Source: an uncultured Christensenellaceae bacterium
Lineage (GTDB): Bacteria; Bacillota; Clostridia; Christensenellales; Borkfalkiaceae
NCBI GenBank assembly: GCA_910587625.1
Contig: CAJUMW010000006.1
Location: 21,859-85,858, forward strand
Reading direction: 5' to 3'
Length of the DNA: 64,000 bases
Shown piece after piece: positions 9,155 to 17,911 of this stretch. The number at the start of each line of letters is the position of its first letter. The first letter of the stretch is position 1. The position numbers and the translations under genes were made by a program. Under the pieces are notes generated by a model that was not told where the DNA came from, ran no database searches, and worked only from the letters and a program-made list of their open reading frames with translations.

Positions 9155-9814
9155 TTACTTCTTAAAAGGCATTCCGAGTGCCTTTAAAAGCTCTCTCGCT
9201 TCTTCGTCCGTATTTGCGGTAGTTACGAAACAGATGTCCATACCCCTGATTTTTTCAACCTGATCGTATTGAATTTCGGGGAATATAAGCTGTTCCTTGA
9301 TACCCATACAGTAGTTGCCCTTGCCGTCGAAACTGTCCGTGGGAACGCCGCGGAAGTCGCGCACGCGGGGCAGAGCTATGGAAACAAATTTGTCGTAGAA
9401 ATCGCACATCATTTTGCCGCGAAGGGTTACCTTCAAACCTATGGTCATACCCTCGCGCACTTTGAAGTTTGCAACAGACTTTTTAGCCTTGCAGAGAACG
9501 GGTTGCTGTCCCGAAATCGTCTTCATTTCGTTTTGCGCTATCTGGATTGACTTTGCGTTATCCTTGATGTCGCCGAGTCCCGAGCTGAGAACTATCTTTA
9601 CAAGCTTGGGAACCTGCATCGGGTTTTTATATCCGAACTTTTCAGTGAGGGCGGGAACTACTTCCTTTTCATACATTTCCTGTATTCTGGACTTATATAC
9701 CTTATCCGCCTTAGCCGTCTTCTTTACGGTCTTTGCCGGTTTTTCGGACTTAACTGTCTTTGTTGCTTTTACCGTCTTTTCGGTAGTTGCAGTTTCTGTC
9801 TTTTTAGCAGCCAT
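9155..9814 (-). CDS. rplE: 50S ribosomal protein L5 with Lys/Ala/Thr-rich N-terminal extension
   Basis: The 219-residue protein is about 40 residues longer than typical L5. The first 38 residues are low-complexity Lys, Ala and Thr. The L5 domain begins at [20 protein letters not shown] and contains VRDFRGVP and [16 protein letters not shown] site precedes the first ATG, which supports translation of the extension. The neighbouring L24 has a similar basic tail at its C-terminus, so the two tails are encoded almost next to each other. Confidence 0.95.
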   Translation of the reverse strand: MAAKKTETATTEKTVKATKTVKSEKPAKTVKKTAKADKVYKSRIQEMYEKEVVPALTEKFGYKNPMQVPKLVKIVLSSGLGDIKDNAKSIQIAQNEMKTISGQQPVLCKAKKSVANFKVREGMTIGLKVTLRGKMMCDFYDKFVSIALPRVRDFRGVPTDSFDGKGNYCMGIKEQLIFPEIQYDQVEKIRGMDICFVTTANTDEEARELLKALGMPFKK

Positions 9815-9825
9815 TATTATCCTCC

Positions 9826-10251
9826 TTACTCAGCCTTATCATCCGTAGTTTGAGTCGACTCTTCCTTCTTGGCACGCTTTCTTACGCGCTTTGCAGGAGC
9901 TTCGTCCTTCTTTGCAGTCTTTTTGGACGTCTTAGCCGTTACGCCGTCGATAACGGCGCCGCACTTGCCGCAGGCTCTTGAATTTTTGCCGTCGACTTCG
10001 CTGTGCTTAATGCGCGTAGCCTTGCCGCAGGTGGGGCAGACTACCATAACGTTTGACGCGTCCAAAGGAGCCGGAATTTCAACGATTTTTGAAACTTCGT
10101 TTGCTTTTCTGGCTTTTTGCGCCTTTTTGTGAATGTTTATACCTTCAACAGTTACCGTTCCGTGCTTGGGGGAAGTGGCAATAACTTTGCCCGTTCTGCC
10201 TGCATATTTGCCGGAGATAACTAATACATTATCATTTAATTTTACGTTCAT
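9826..10251 (-). CDS. rplX: 50S ribosomal protein L24 with zinc-ribbon-like segment and long charged tail
   Basis: This 141-residue protein is about 40 residues longer than usual. Its KOW domain ([17 protein letters not shown]) is followed by two C-x2-C pairs (CPTCGK and CGKCGA), common in clostridial L24. The last 35 residues are Lys/Ala/Glu-rich. L24 initiates 50S assembly near the tunnel exit. Confidence 0.95.
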   Translation of the reverse strand: MNVKLNDNVLVISGKYAGRTGKVIATSPKHGTVTVEGINIHKKAQKARKANEVSKIVEIPAPLDASNVMVVCPTCGKATRIKHSEVDGKNSRACGKCGAVIDGVTAKTSKKTAKKDEAPAKRVRKRAKKEESTQTTDDKAE

Positions 10252-10266
10252 AGCTTTTCTCCTTAA

Positions 10267-10635
10267 TTAAAGCACTTCGGGTGCGAGGGATATAATCTTC
10301 ATATAGTTCTTCTCGCGAAGTTCCCTTGCAATCGGTCCGAAAATACGCGTGCCGCGCGGTTCCTTATTGGTGTTGATGATAACTGCTGCGTTTTCGTCGA
10401 AACGGATATACGTTCCGTCGTCACGTCTTATACCTTTTTTAGTACGCACGATAACGGCCTTTACTACTTCGCCTTTCTTTACCGCGCCGCCGGGCGTCGC
10501 CGTCTTAACCGAGCATACGATTACGTCGCCGATATTTGCCGTTTTTCTGAACGAGCCGCCGAGCACCTTTATACACATAAGCTCTTTTGCGCCGCTGTTG
10601 TCTGCGGATTTGAGCCTTGTCTGAGGTTGTATCAT
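10267..10635 (-). CDS. rplN: 50S ribosomal protein L14
   Basis: The 122-residue protein starts [20 protein letters not shown] and contains [19 protein letters not shown] and the terminal [11 protein letters not shown], all L14 signatures. It forms intersubunit bridges and is the docking site of RsfS. It is separated from rpsQ by an unusual 155-nt spacer. Confidence 0.98.
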   Translation of the reverse strand: MIQPQTRLKSADNSGAKELMCIKVLGGSFRKTANIGDVIVCSVKTATPGGAVKKGEVVKAVIVRTKKGIRRDDGTYIRFDENAAVIINTNKEPRGTRIFGPIARELREKNYMKIISLAPEVL

Positions 10636-10790
10636 ATAATATCTCTCCTATTATGTTTAACTTACAACTTTTCCCCTTTTGGGGGACGTGCAGAGGATTG
10701 CGCCGGACTTACATAAGCGAAGAGAGCGCTCCGCTCTACTTTAAGCCCCGAATAACAATCTTGACTACTATGTTTTTTGCCGATTAAATA
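10636..10790 (-). ncRNA. structured spacer inside the spc block (rpsQ-rplN)
   Basis: Neighbouring ribosomal genes are 0-25 nt apart, but this gap is 155 nt and carries no open frame. It has a 6-bp hairpin AGAGCG-CTC-CGCTCT (10723-10737) and a CCCC-TTTT-GGGG hairpin (10673-10684) just before the rplN ribosome binding site. A role as a cis-regulatory or processing element is inferred. Confidence 0.4.
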
Positions 10791-11051
10791 TTACTTAGCC
10801 TTTTCTATTATCTCGGCAACGCGCCAGTTCTTGTCTTTCGACAACTTACGCGTTTCAACTATTCTGACCTTATCTCCCTCGCCGCACTCGTTGTTTTCGT
10901 CGTGCGCCTTGAAACGGGTGGTCTTGGTAATTGTCTTTTTATAGAGGGGATGCTTGCTTTTTTCAACGACCGCAACGACTACGGTTTTATCCATCTTGTT
11001 TGAAACTACAAGTCCTACTCTTTCCTTTCTGAGCGTTGTTCTCGTTTCCAT
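10791..11051 (-). CDS. rpsQ: 30S ribosomal protein S17
   Basis: The 86-residue OB-fold protein begins [20 protein letters not shown] and contains DKTVVVAVV and [10 protein letters not shown], the S17 core. It binds the 5' domain of 16S rRNA. It follows rpmC by 12 nt. Confidence 0.98.
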   Translation of the reverse strand: METRTTLRKERVGLVVSNKMDKTVVVAVVEKSKHPLYKKTITKTTRFKAHDENNECGEGDKVRIVETRKLSKDKNWRVAEIIEKAK

Positions 11052-11063
11052 TCTCTAACCTCC

Positions 11064-11258
11064 TTACGCCTTTAACTGCCTTGCGCGGATTACGGTGTTT
11101 ACCCTTGCGATATCCTTTTTAACGAGGTTTATCGACATAGGATTTTCAAGCTGACCGCTGGCGTGGCGAAAGCGCAGATTGAAAAGTTCGCTTTTAAGTT
11201 CCTGAAGCTTTTTCAAAAGCTCTTCATCGCTCAAATTTATAATTTCCTTAGCTTTCAT
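11064..11258 (-). CDS. rpmC: 50S ribosomal protein L29
   Basis: I start it at the ATG giving [17 protein letters not shown] (64 residues), matching the family start; a GTG three codons upstream is also possible. The [15 protein letters not shown] motif is diagnostic. The start lies inside the end of rplP (11-base overlap), so translation is probably coupled. Confidence 0.95.
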   Translation of the reverse strand: MKAKEIINLSDEELLKKLQELKSELFNLRFRHASGQLENPMSINLVKKDIARVNTVIRARQLKA

Positions 11259-11697
11259 TAGCTTCACCGCCCTCTTCGACTACTTCAAGTTCTTCTTTTT
11301 TAACGAACTTGCACTTTACGGGGAGCTTGTGGCTTGCAAGACGCATTGCCTCGCGAGCTATGTCCTCGCTTACTCCCGCCATTTCAAACATTACTCTGCC
11401 GGGTTTAACTATCGCTACCCAATATTCAACCGAGCCTTTACCTGAACCCATACGGCTTTCCGCAGGGTGCTTTGTAATGGGCTTGTGGGGGAATATGTCT
11501 ATCCAAACTTTACCGCCGCGCTTGATGAACCTTGTCATAGCGATACGCGCAGCTTCTATCTGGTTTGAAGTAATTCTTGCACCTTCCAAAGATACAAGGC
11601 CGTACTCGCCGTAAGCAACCTTGTTGCCCTTTTGAGCCTTACCCTTTATCTTGCCGCGGTGCTGCATTCTTCTTTTTACTCTCTTGGGAATTAACAT
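11248..11697 (-). CDS. rplP: 50S ribosomal protein L16
   Basis: The 149-residue protein starts [19 protein letters not shown] and contains [20 protein letters not shown]. It lies near the A-site tRNA and helps organise the peptidyl-transferase centre. The start overlaps the rpsC stop by one base (TAATG). Confidence 0.98.
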   Translation of the reverse strand: MLIPKRVKRRMQHRGKIKGKAQKGNKVAYGEYGLVSLEGARITSNQIEAARIAMTRFIKRGGKVWIDIFPHKPITKHPAESRMGSGKGSVEYWVAIVKPGRVMFEMAGVSEDIAREAMRLASHKLPVKCKFVKKEELEVVEEGGEANES

Positions 11698-12368
11698 TAC
11701 TCTTCGCCTCCCTCTGAAATTATCAGACGCTTAGCGGTGTCGAGCACTTCACCTTTGTAAATCCAGCACTTGATGCCGAGAACGCCGAAGGTGGTGTGCG
11801 CTTCCGCGAAGCCGTAATCGATGTCGGCGCGGATTGTCTGAAGGGGAATGGAGCCGTCGTGGTAGCTTTCGGTACCTGCGATTTCACGTCCGTCCAAACG
11901 TCCGCTTACGGTGATTTTTACACCCTTGACGCCGGCTTTGGAAACCTTTGCAATCTGCTGCTTGACCGCTCTTCTGTAAGATACGCGCTTTTCAAGCTGA
12001 GCTGCAACCGATTCCGCAACAAGCTGTGCGTCGCAGTCGATTTTTTCGACTTTTTTGACGTTGATTACGATAACCTTGCCCTTGGTAAGCTTTGCAAGGT
12101 CTTTCTTTATAACTTCGATTTCAGAACCGGCCTTACCTATAAGCACGCCGGGACGACCCGTGTAGATGCCTATTTCGATTTTGTTGGCTGCCCTGATAAT
12201 TGTAATTTTGCTGATTGCCGCGTCGTAATACTTCTTTTTTAAGAAGATACGGATATCGCTGTCCTCTTTGATATACTTGGAAAAGTTTTTCTTATCCGCA
12301 TACCATTGAGTGTCCCAGGCGGATATAACGCCGACTCTTAAACCGTGAGGATTAACTTTCTGTCCCAT
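11697..12368 (-). CDS. rpsC: 30S ribosomal protein S3
   Basis: The 223-residue protein begins [15 protein letters not shown], has a KH domain with [15 protein letters not shown], and a C-terminal domain with [15 protein letters not shown] and [18 protein letters not shown]. It lines the mRNA entry channel. Order and spacing are standard. Confidence 0.98.
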   Translation of the reverse strand: MGQKVNPHGLRVGVISAWDTQWYADKKNFSKYIKEDSDIRIFLKKKYYDAAISKITIIRAANKIEIGIYTGRPGVLIGKAGSEIEVIKKDLAKLTKGKVIVINVKKVEKIDCDAQLVAESVAAQLEKRVSYRRAVKQQIAKVSKAGVKGVKITVSGRLDGREIAGTESYHDGSIPLQTIRADIDYGFAEAHTTFGVLGIKCWIYKGEVLDTAKRLIISEGGEE

Positions 12369-12378
12369 ATCTCTCTCC

Positions 12379-12768
12379 TTAAACCTTCTTTGCGTCGAGT
12401 ATTACCGTGACGTGGCTGGTTCTTTTCAAAATAGCGTGGCCTCTGCCCTTGGAAACGGGCTGCATTCTCTTTAAGTGAGGGCCGCCGTTTGCAAACGCTT
12501 CCGAAACGTACAAATCGCTTCTGTCCATACCCTGATTGTGCTCTGCATTTGCAGCCGCGGACAAAAGTACTTTTTTGACTTCGAGGCTGCCGCCCTTGTT
12601 GCAATATGTGAGAATGCCTGCCGCCTCTTCAACAGACTTGCCGCGGATAAGCGCGAGCACGGTTCTGATTTTGTAGGGGGAAATTCTCAGATATTTTGCG
12701 GTAGCATAGGGACGGGTGTCCTTGTTTGCTTCTCGTCTTTCGAGTTTTACATTCATATTTTTTGCCAT
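12379..12768 (-). CDS. rplV: 50S ribosomal protein L22
   Basis: The 129-residue protein contains RISPYKIRTVLALIRGKSVE and the tunnel-loop hairpin followed by PVSKGRGHAILKRTSHVTVI. L22 narrows the exit tunnel and is a macrolide-resistance locus. It sits between rpsS and rpsC. Confidence 0.98.
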   Translation of the reverse strand: MAKNMNVKLERREANKDTRPYATAKYLRISPYKIRTVLALIRGKSVEEAAGILTYCNKGGSLEVKKVLLSAAANAEHNQGMDRSDLYVSEAFANGGPHLKRMQPVSKGRGHAILKRTSHVTVILDAKKV

Positions 12769-12779
12769 AGTACCGCTCC

Positions 12780-13052
12780 TTACTTCTTCGCGGTCTTAGC
12801 CGCGTGTCCCTTGAACGTTCTGGTGGGGGCAAATTCGCCGAGCTTACAGCCGACCATATCTTCGGTAATATATACGGGAACGTGCTTGCGTCCGTCATAT
12901 ACTGCGATAGTGTGTCCTACCATCTGGGGGAATATAGTCGTTGCTCTTGACCAGGTCTTTACGACCTTCTTCTCGCCTGCCGCATTCATAGCCAAAATTC
13001 TCGACATAAGTCTTTCTTCGGCGTAAGGTCCTTTCTTAATGCTTCTTGACAT
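12780..13052 (-). CDS. rpsS: 30S ribosomal protein S19
   Basis: The 90-residue protein starts [16 protein letters not shown] and contains [20 protein letters not shown] and [14 protein letters not shown]. It sits in the 30S head next to S13. Gaps of 11-13 nt separate it from its neighbours. Confidence 0.98.
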   Translation of the reverse strand: MSRSIKKGPYAEERLMSRILAMNAAGEKKVVKTWSRATTIFPQMVGHTIAVYDGRKHVPVYITEDMVGCKLGEFAPTRTFKGHAAKTAKK

Positions 13053-13065
13053 TGTCTATTCCTCC

Positions 13066-13893
13066 TTAATTGATTCTCTTTAATATGAATTTAGAAGTGG
13101 GATTCTTCTTCTTTCTCGTCTTATAGCCAAGCGCAGGCTTGCCCCAAGGCGTCATAGGACCGGCATGGCCCACCGGGCTCTTACCCTCACCACCACCATG
13201 AGGGTGATCGTTGGGGTTCATAACCGAGCCGCGGACGGTAGGACGGATTCCGAAGTGACGGGTTTTACCTGCCTTACCTATCCTTATAATCTCGTGTTCG
13301 AGGTTGCCGACCTGTCCGATAGTTGCTCTGCATTTAAGCGAAACCAATCTCATTTCGCCGGAAGGCATCTTAATTGTAGCGTAGTTGCCCTCTTTTGCCA
13401 TAATCTGAGCGGAAATACCTGCAGACCTTGCGATTTGCGCGCCTCTGCCGGGTTTGAGTTCGATTGCGTGAACAACGGTACCCACGGGGATATCCGAAAG
13501 CGCGAGGCAGTTACCGGACTTAATGTCCGCGCCCGAGCCGGAAATTATTTTATCGCCGACATTTAAACCGACGGGAGCGAGAATATATCTCTTTTCTCCG
13601 TCAGCATAAGCAAGGAGCGCGATATGCGCCGAACGGTTGGGATCGTACTGAATTGACTTGACCGTTGCGGGGATACCGTCCTTATTGCGCTTGAAGTCGA
13701 TAATTCTGTATTTGTTTCTGTTGCCGCCGCCGATGTGACGAACGGAAATTTTACCTTGATTGTTTCTACCGCCCGACTTGCGCTTGTCGTGGAGCAAACT
13801 TCTCTCGGGCTTGTCGCCGGAAAGCTCGCTGTAAGCGCTTACCGTCATAAAACGGCGTGCAGGCGAGGTAGGCTTATATCTCTTTATAGCCAT
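13066..13893 (-). CDS. rplB: 50S ribosomal protein L2
   Basis: The 275-residue protein starts [17 protein letters not shown], contains [19 protein letters not shown] and ends with the conserved [20 protein letters not shown] segment that includes the essential histidine near the peptidyl-transferase centre. Confidence 0.98.
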   Translation of the reverse strand: MAIKRYKPTSPARRFMTVSAYSELSGDKPERSLLHDKRKSGGRNNQGKISVRHIGGGNRNKYRIIDFKRNKDGIPATVKSIQYDPNRSAHIALLAYADGEKRYILAPVGLNVGDKIISGSGADIKSGNCLALSDIPVGTVVHAIELKPGRGAQIARSAGISAQIMAKEGNYATIKMPSGEMRLVSLKCRATIGQVGNLEHEIIRIGKAGKTRHFGIRPTVRGSVMNPNDHPHGGGEGKSPVGHAGPMTPWGKPALGYKTRKKKNPTSKFILKRIN

Positions 13894-13905
13894 TTTCGTA
13901 CCTCC

Positions 13906-14196
13906 TTACGATAACGAATTGAAGTACTCAATCGCCTTGGAGTCAGCCGTAAGCTGGACGATTGCCTTCTTGTAGTCGGGGGTGTAGCCTTCGCTTCTTC
14001 CCATTCTCTTTTTCTTACCCTTGCAGTTTACGGTGTTTACGCTTTCAACCTTTACGTTGAAAAGCTTTTCGACAGCCGCCTTAATCTGAATTTTGTTCGC
14101 GGACTTTTTAACGATGAACGTGTACTTCTTGTCCGCTATACCGTCGTAACCTTTTTCCGTGAGGAGAGGCTTTAAAATTATATCTTCGGCAAACAT
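13906..14196 (-). CDS. rplW: 50S ribosomal protein L23
   Basis: The 96-residue protein has the [10 protein letters not shown] start and [20 protein letters not shown] core. L23 forms the docking site for trigger factor and SRP at the tunnel exit. Its start overlaps the rplD stop by one base. Confidence 0.97.
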   Translation of the reverse strand: MFAEDIILKPLLTEKGYDGIADKKYTFIVKKSANKIQIKAAVEKLFNVKVESVNTVNCKGKKKRMGRSEGYTPDYKKAIVQLTADSKAIEYFNSLS

Positions 14197-14822
14197 TATT
14201 CTCCGTAGACCTCCTCTATTTTCTTAATAGCTGCTTTTGTCATAACGACCTTAGCGTTGGCTACCACTTCGTAAGTTGAAATTTGAGCGACGGGCAAAGT
14301 CGAAAGGTTGGGCAGGTTTCTCGCCGCTAAAATCACCTTTTCGTCGTTGTTGTCCATAACTACCACGCAGGTCTTGTCAAGCTTCAACGCCGTCTGGAAA
14401 GCAACCATTTCCTTGGTCTTGCCTTCCTTTACTTCAAGGCTGTCCACAACTACAAGTTCACCGTCCGCAACCTTTTTGGAAAGTGCGGAAAGGAGAGCTG
14501 CAACCTTTGCCTTTTTGTTCATATCCTTGGAAAAATCACGACTCTTGGGAGCGAATACAACGCCGCCCTTTACCCATTGGGGAGCACGGATCGAACCCTG
14601 ACGGGCGTTACCCGTTCCCTTCTGACGCCAGGGCTTTCTGCCGCCGCCCCTTACTTCGGTACGGGTTAGCGTGGATTTTGTTCCCTGTCTTTCGTTTGCA
14701 AGCCTCGTTACGACCGCCTGATGAATGAGGGGTTCGTTGTACTCTACGCCGAACACCTTTTCGTTGAGCTTAAGCGTACCGGCTTCGGTGCCGTCCATTT
14801 TATATACTTTTACGCTGGGCAT
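14196..14822 (-). CDS. rplD: 50S ribosomal protein L4
   Basis: The 208-residue protein contains [20 protein letters not shown] and [16 protein letters not shown], the long loop reaching into the exit tunnel. In E. coli L4 represses its own S10 operon, which makes it a candidate effector for the folded leader upstream of rpsJ; that link is inference. Confidence 0.98.
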   Translation of the reverse strand: MPSVKVYKMDGTEAGTLKLNEKVFGVEYNEPLIHQAVVTRLANERQGTKSTLTRTEVRGGGRKPWRQKGTGNARQGSIRAPQWVKGGVVFAPKSRDFSKDMNKKAKVAALLSALSKKVADGELVVVDSLEVKEGKTKEMVAFQTALKLDKTCVVVMDNNDEKVILAARNLPNLSTLPVAQISTYEVVANAKVVMTKAAIKKIEEVYGE

Positions 14823-14836
14823 CTTTTAGTACCTCC

Positions 14837-15466
14837 TTATTTCACGGTGTCGTTAATCGTAACGACTGCGCCGTTGGGTCCGGGAAGCGAACCCTTGATA
14901 AGTAAACAGTTTCTCTCTACGTCTACTCTGACAATTTCGAGGTTTTGTACGGTTACGTTTTCAACACCGTACTGACCTGCGAGGTGTTTATTCTTGAATA
15001 CGCGCGAAGGGGAGCTGTTAGCGCCCATTGAACCGGGTTCCCTGTGTACGGGGCCCACGCCGTGCGTTTCCTTTAAGCGGTGCTGGTTCCAACGCTTGAT
15101 AACGCCGCTGTAACCGTGACCTTTGGATACGCCGTGTACGTCTACTTTGTCGCCGGCAGCGAACACGTCAACCTTTATTTCCGCGCCGACGGCGTAAGAA
15201 GCCGTATCGTCAAGACGGAATTCCTTCAACACTTTGCAGGGCTTAACTCCTGCTTTCTTGAACTGTCCGAGTTCGGGTTTTGTCAAATTCTTTTCCTTTG
15301 CTTCGTCAAAACCGAGTTTCAATGCGGCATAGCCGTCTTTCTCAACAGTTTTGATTTGCACTACGGGACAAGGACCGGCTTCGACTACCGTTACGGGAAT
15401 AACCTTGCCCTCTGCCGTAAATACCTGCGTCATTCCGGCTTTACGACCGATGATTGCTTTATTCAT
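14837..15466 (-). CDS. rplC: 50S ribosomal protein L3
   Basis: The 209-residue protein begins [20 protein letters not shown] and contains [19 protein letters not shown] and [20 protein letters not shown] near the peptidyl-transferase centre. It is separated from rpsJ by a 135-nt spacer with RNA structure. Confidence 0.98.
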   Translation of the reverse strand: MNKAIIGRKAGMTQVFTAEGKVIPVTVVEAGPCPVVQIKTVEKDGYAALKLGFDEAKEKNLTKPELGQFKKAGVKPCKVLKEFRLDDTASYAVGAEIKVDVFAAGDKVDVHGVSKGHGYSGVIKRWNQHRLKETHGVGPVHREPGSMGANSSPSRVFKNKHLAGQYGVENVTVQNLEIVRVDVERNCLLIKGSLPGPNGAVVTINDTVK

Positions 15467-15499
15467 TGATAAAGTTCTCCTTTTAAATTTTTATTTTCA

Positions 15500-15565
15500 G
15501 ATACCGCGCCTCAGCGTTCCGCCGTTAAGTTTGAAACTTTCGTCGTCTGTAAGACGTAGAGTATC
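15500..15565 (-). ncRNA. candidate structured RNA element between rpsJ and rplC
   Basis: Read on the minus strand, GATAC (15561-15565) can pair with GTATC (15500-15504) to close an element of about 66 nt. It contains a CGTC-TTACA-GACG hairpin, an AAGTTT/AAACTT inverted repeat and a GCG-GAA-CGC hairpin. It ends about 30 nt before the rplC start. Only the pairing is seen; function is inferred. Confidence 0.4.
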
Positions 15566-15601
15566 AATTTGTCAAATTAATTATTATATATATGGTATAG
15601 A

Positions 15602-15901
15602 TTAAAGCTTGATTTTGATATCGACGCCCGCAGGCAACTGAACTGTGTCCAAAAGCTTTGCGTTGGGCGTGTACAAATCGATTATACGCTTATAGGTGCG
15701 CTGCTCGAACTGTTCGCGACTGTCCTTATACTTGTGAGGGGAACGAAGAATTGTAACTATTTCCTTTTCGGTGGGAAGAGGAATGGGTCCGGATATCTTT
15801 GCTCCGCTCTTTTTCATGGTTTCAACAATGCGCGAAGCCGCAAGGTCAACAAGCTCGTGATCATAAGCTGCAAGTTTGATTCTTATTTTTTGTCCTGCCA
15901 T
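15602..15901 (-). CDS. rpsJ: 30S ribosomal protein S10 (first gene of the S10 operon)
   Basis: The 99-residue protein contains [20 protein letters not shown] and the [17 protein letters not shown] motif. S10 also serves as NusE in antitermination. The ATG has a clear AAGGAG site. It is the first gene behind the promoter at 16140-16168, so it opens the whole ribosomal operon. Confidence 0.98.
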   Translation of the reverse strand: MAGQKIRIKLAAYDHELVDLAASRIVETMKKSGAKISGPIPLPTEKEIVTILRSPHKYKDSREQFEQRTYKRIIDLYTPNAKLLDTVQLPAGVDIKIKL

Positions 15902-15903
15902 TT

Positions 15904-16133
15904 TTTAACTCCTTTATACTAACAAGAAAAATTTTTTATTCGCGCCAACTTAACCGTGCGTGTCGCGGATTTACCAATTAAAAAACACCGAAGTTTCGGC
16001 GCAAGGTAAAGCCACGGTTAGTCGCAGGGGTCAAGCCCCCACATTTGTCGGTGCAAATTATCTGCGACGGGAGCTTTTTGCCGTCATTTTACAGTAACTT
16101 TGCACGTCAACCCACATACACATTTTTACGCGC
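15904..16133 (-). ncRNA. structured 5' leader of the S10 operon
   Basis: From the predicted transcription start to rpsJ is a 230-nt non-coding leader. On the minus strand I see these pairings: GTCGCAG with CTGCGAC around a GGGG-CTTGA-CCCC hairpin; TAACCGTG with CACGGTTA enclosing TTTACC/GGTAAA; and CCGAA/TTCGG. An alternative pairing of GCGCCGAAACTT with AAGTTGGCGC would break the last helices. This suggests a switchable leader, possibly a ribosomal-protein binding site. The family is not recognised. Confidence 0.6.
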
Positions 16134-16139
16134 TTATCT

Positions 16140-16168
16140 ATTATATAAAAACAAAACTTAAAAGTCAA
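16140..16168 (-). promoter_or_regulatory. sigma-A promoter of the S10 operon
   Basis: TTGACT (16163-16168) and a perfect TATAAT (16140-16145) are separated by exactly 17 nt on the minus strand. This is the only strong promoter seen in the 455-nt gap between rpsJ and the next gene. The rest of that gap (16170-16356) is AT-rich with no gene that I can support. Confidence 0.9.
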
Positions 16169-16356
16169 CGGAATTTTGCCCTGTTTTTAATGTTTTTTGC
16201 CACTTTTTAAGCGTTTTAAGCCTGTTTTTTGCAATTTTGCGTTAAAATGCGCCGTCTTGCGCAATTTGTTACAATATATTCTTATGGGCTTTTTAAAATG
16301 TTATATAATTTCAAAACCGCCGAAATTTACCTGTATTTTTGTTAATTTTTAAAATT

Positions 16357-17766
16357 TCAGGCATTGTCCGACGTATAAAATACATCTTCGTCAATGCATT
16401 TGACGCACATTTCCTGCACATTGCCGTACCAATTTAATCCCAAATCAACGTTGCTCCAATCCGCCTTGGTGCCGTTATAATATATTTGAGCAACGTCGCT
16501 ACCCGAAAAGTCGAAAGCACTGTCACCTATACTTTCAATCGTACTCGGCAACATTACGGCAGCAAGCTTAGTGCACTTGTCAAACGCGTGATTGCCTATC
16601 GATTTTAAGCTTTCCTGCAACACTACTTCGGAAAGGTTTTCGCACCGAGCAAAAGCGCTGTACTCTATTCCCGTTATTCCGCGCGAAAGCACCACGCTTT
16701 CAAGACTTATCCAACCGCTGAACGCGAGCGAGGGCACAGCCCCCTCTCCCGTCAAGGTAAGCATTTTCAAATTATCGGGCAAATAGCCGTTGAACAGCCG
16801 AGAAAAGGCGCCCGAAGCCCCCACCGTAACGGGCACAGCAAGAAATTCAAGCGCCGAACAGTCATACAGCACGCCGGTACCGACGTATTCCACGCTTTGA
16901 GGAATAACTATGCGAGACAGCGACGAGCAATACGCAAACGCGTTTTCCTCGAGAAAATGTAACTTCTCCGTAAACGAAATTGACTGCAACGCCACACAAT
17001 TTGAAAACGCACTTATTCCAACTCTTGTCACGCCTTTACAGCCCGTAACCGACACCAAACCAATACAGCCGTTAAAAGCGCCGCCGTTTATTTGCGTAAC
17101 GCTTTCGGGAATATCAACCGAAGTTATACTGTATCTGCTCGAAAATGCGTGGTAGTCTACCACCGTTACACCGTCGGCTATCACAATTTCTCCGCGCAGC
17201 TGTTTGGGTACATGTATCATATCAGTCAATTCCGCACTATAAAGTATTCCGCTTTGACTGACGTATCTCGGGTTGCCGCTTTGCACCTCTATTTTTTCCA
17301 ACACATTGCACTGCTCAAACGCAGTAGTATTTATTTCGATTACGCTATTGGGAATTATTACGGTTTTGGCATAATAGCTTTGAAGCGCATTGCTCTTAAT
17401 AGCGACAACCGGCAAGCCGTCATATTCCGACGGTATGCCCAAGATTTCGGCTGTGTCGGAGCCTCTCATACCATATACTCTGTAACCGCTTACCATATTG
17501 ACGCCAAGTCGCACGCTATACTTTTCATACAAAAGATTTTCACTTTCCATATAGTGTCCGCAGACGGTACAAAAGCCCTTTTCAAAGGAATGCGCCTCTT
17601 TTTCGGGCTCGACGTCGTGCGGACAAACCACCTCGCGCCAATGCCCGGCGGCGTCATACTCCCAATTTTCGGAATATCTGTGAGGAGGTATGCAAGCCGT
17701 GCAGACAAGCGCGGCGCAAACAACGACAAATAATGTACATAAAATAATCAAACACTTCTTTTTCAT
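16357..17766 (-). CDS. leucine-rich-repeat (BspA type) surface lipoprotein
   Basis: I start at MKKKCLIILCTLFVVV (469 residues), because this gives a signal peptide with Cys25 as lipid-attachment site and a promoter lies directly upstream. After a short Cys-containing segment (CPHDV...CTVCGH), most of the protein is LRR_5 repeats of about 23 residues of the form AF..C..L..I.IP.SV..IG. Such proteins bind host or bacterial surfaces; the ligand here is unknown. There is no Shine-Dalgarno sequence. Confidence 0.85.
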   Translation of the reverse strand: MKKKCLIILCTLFVVVCAALVCTACIPPHRYSENWEYDAAGHWREVVCPHDVEPEKEAHSFEKGFCTVCGHYMESENLLYEKYSVRLGVNMVSGYRVYGMRGSDTAEILGIPSEYDGLPVVAIKSNALQSYYAKTVIIPNSVIEINTTAFEQCNVLEKIEVQSGNPRYVSQSGILYSAELTDMIHVPKQLRGEIVIADGVTVVDYHAFSSRYSITSVDIPESVTQINGGAFNGCIGLVSVTGCKGVTRVGISAFSNCVALQSISFTEKLHFLEENAFAYCSSLSRIVIPQSVEYVGTGVLYDCSALEFLAVPVTVGASGAFSRLFNGYLPDNLKMLTLTGEGAVPSLAFSGWISLESVVLSRGITGIEYSAFARCENLSEVVLQESLKSIGNHAFDKCTKLAAVMLPSTIESIGDSAFDFSGSDVAQIYYNGTKADWSNVDLGLNWYGNVQEMCVKCIDEDVFYTSDNA

Positions 17767-17775
17767 ATCAATATA

Positions 17776-17804
17776 TAAATAGTACATTTTTACAAAAAAG
17801 TCAA
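17776..17804 (-). promoter_or_regulatory. promoter of the LRR lipoprotein gene
   Basis: TTGACT (17799-17804), 17 nt, then TATTTA (17776-17781). The ATG lies only 9 nt beyond the -10 box, so the transcript would be nearly leaderless. Confidence 0.55.
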
Positions 17805-17841
17805 GTGATAAGATATATTTAAATAAATTACGGCATACCCC

Positions 17842-17869
17842 TTGAAAAAACAAAAATGTGTGATATAAT
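17842..17869 (+). promoter_or_regulatory. promoter of the EF-G-like gene
   Basis: TTGAAA (17842-17847), 16 nt, TATAAT (17864-17869). It is divergent to the LRR lipoprotein promoter. An AAGGGG ribosome binding site precedes the start at 17912. Confidence 0.8.
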
Positions 17870-17911
17870 TGAATAAACATCCGTTTTAACAGACGGGATA
17901 AGGGGACAAAT

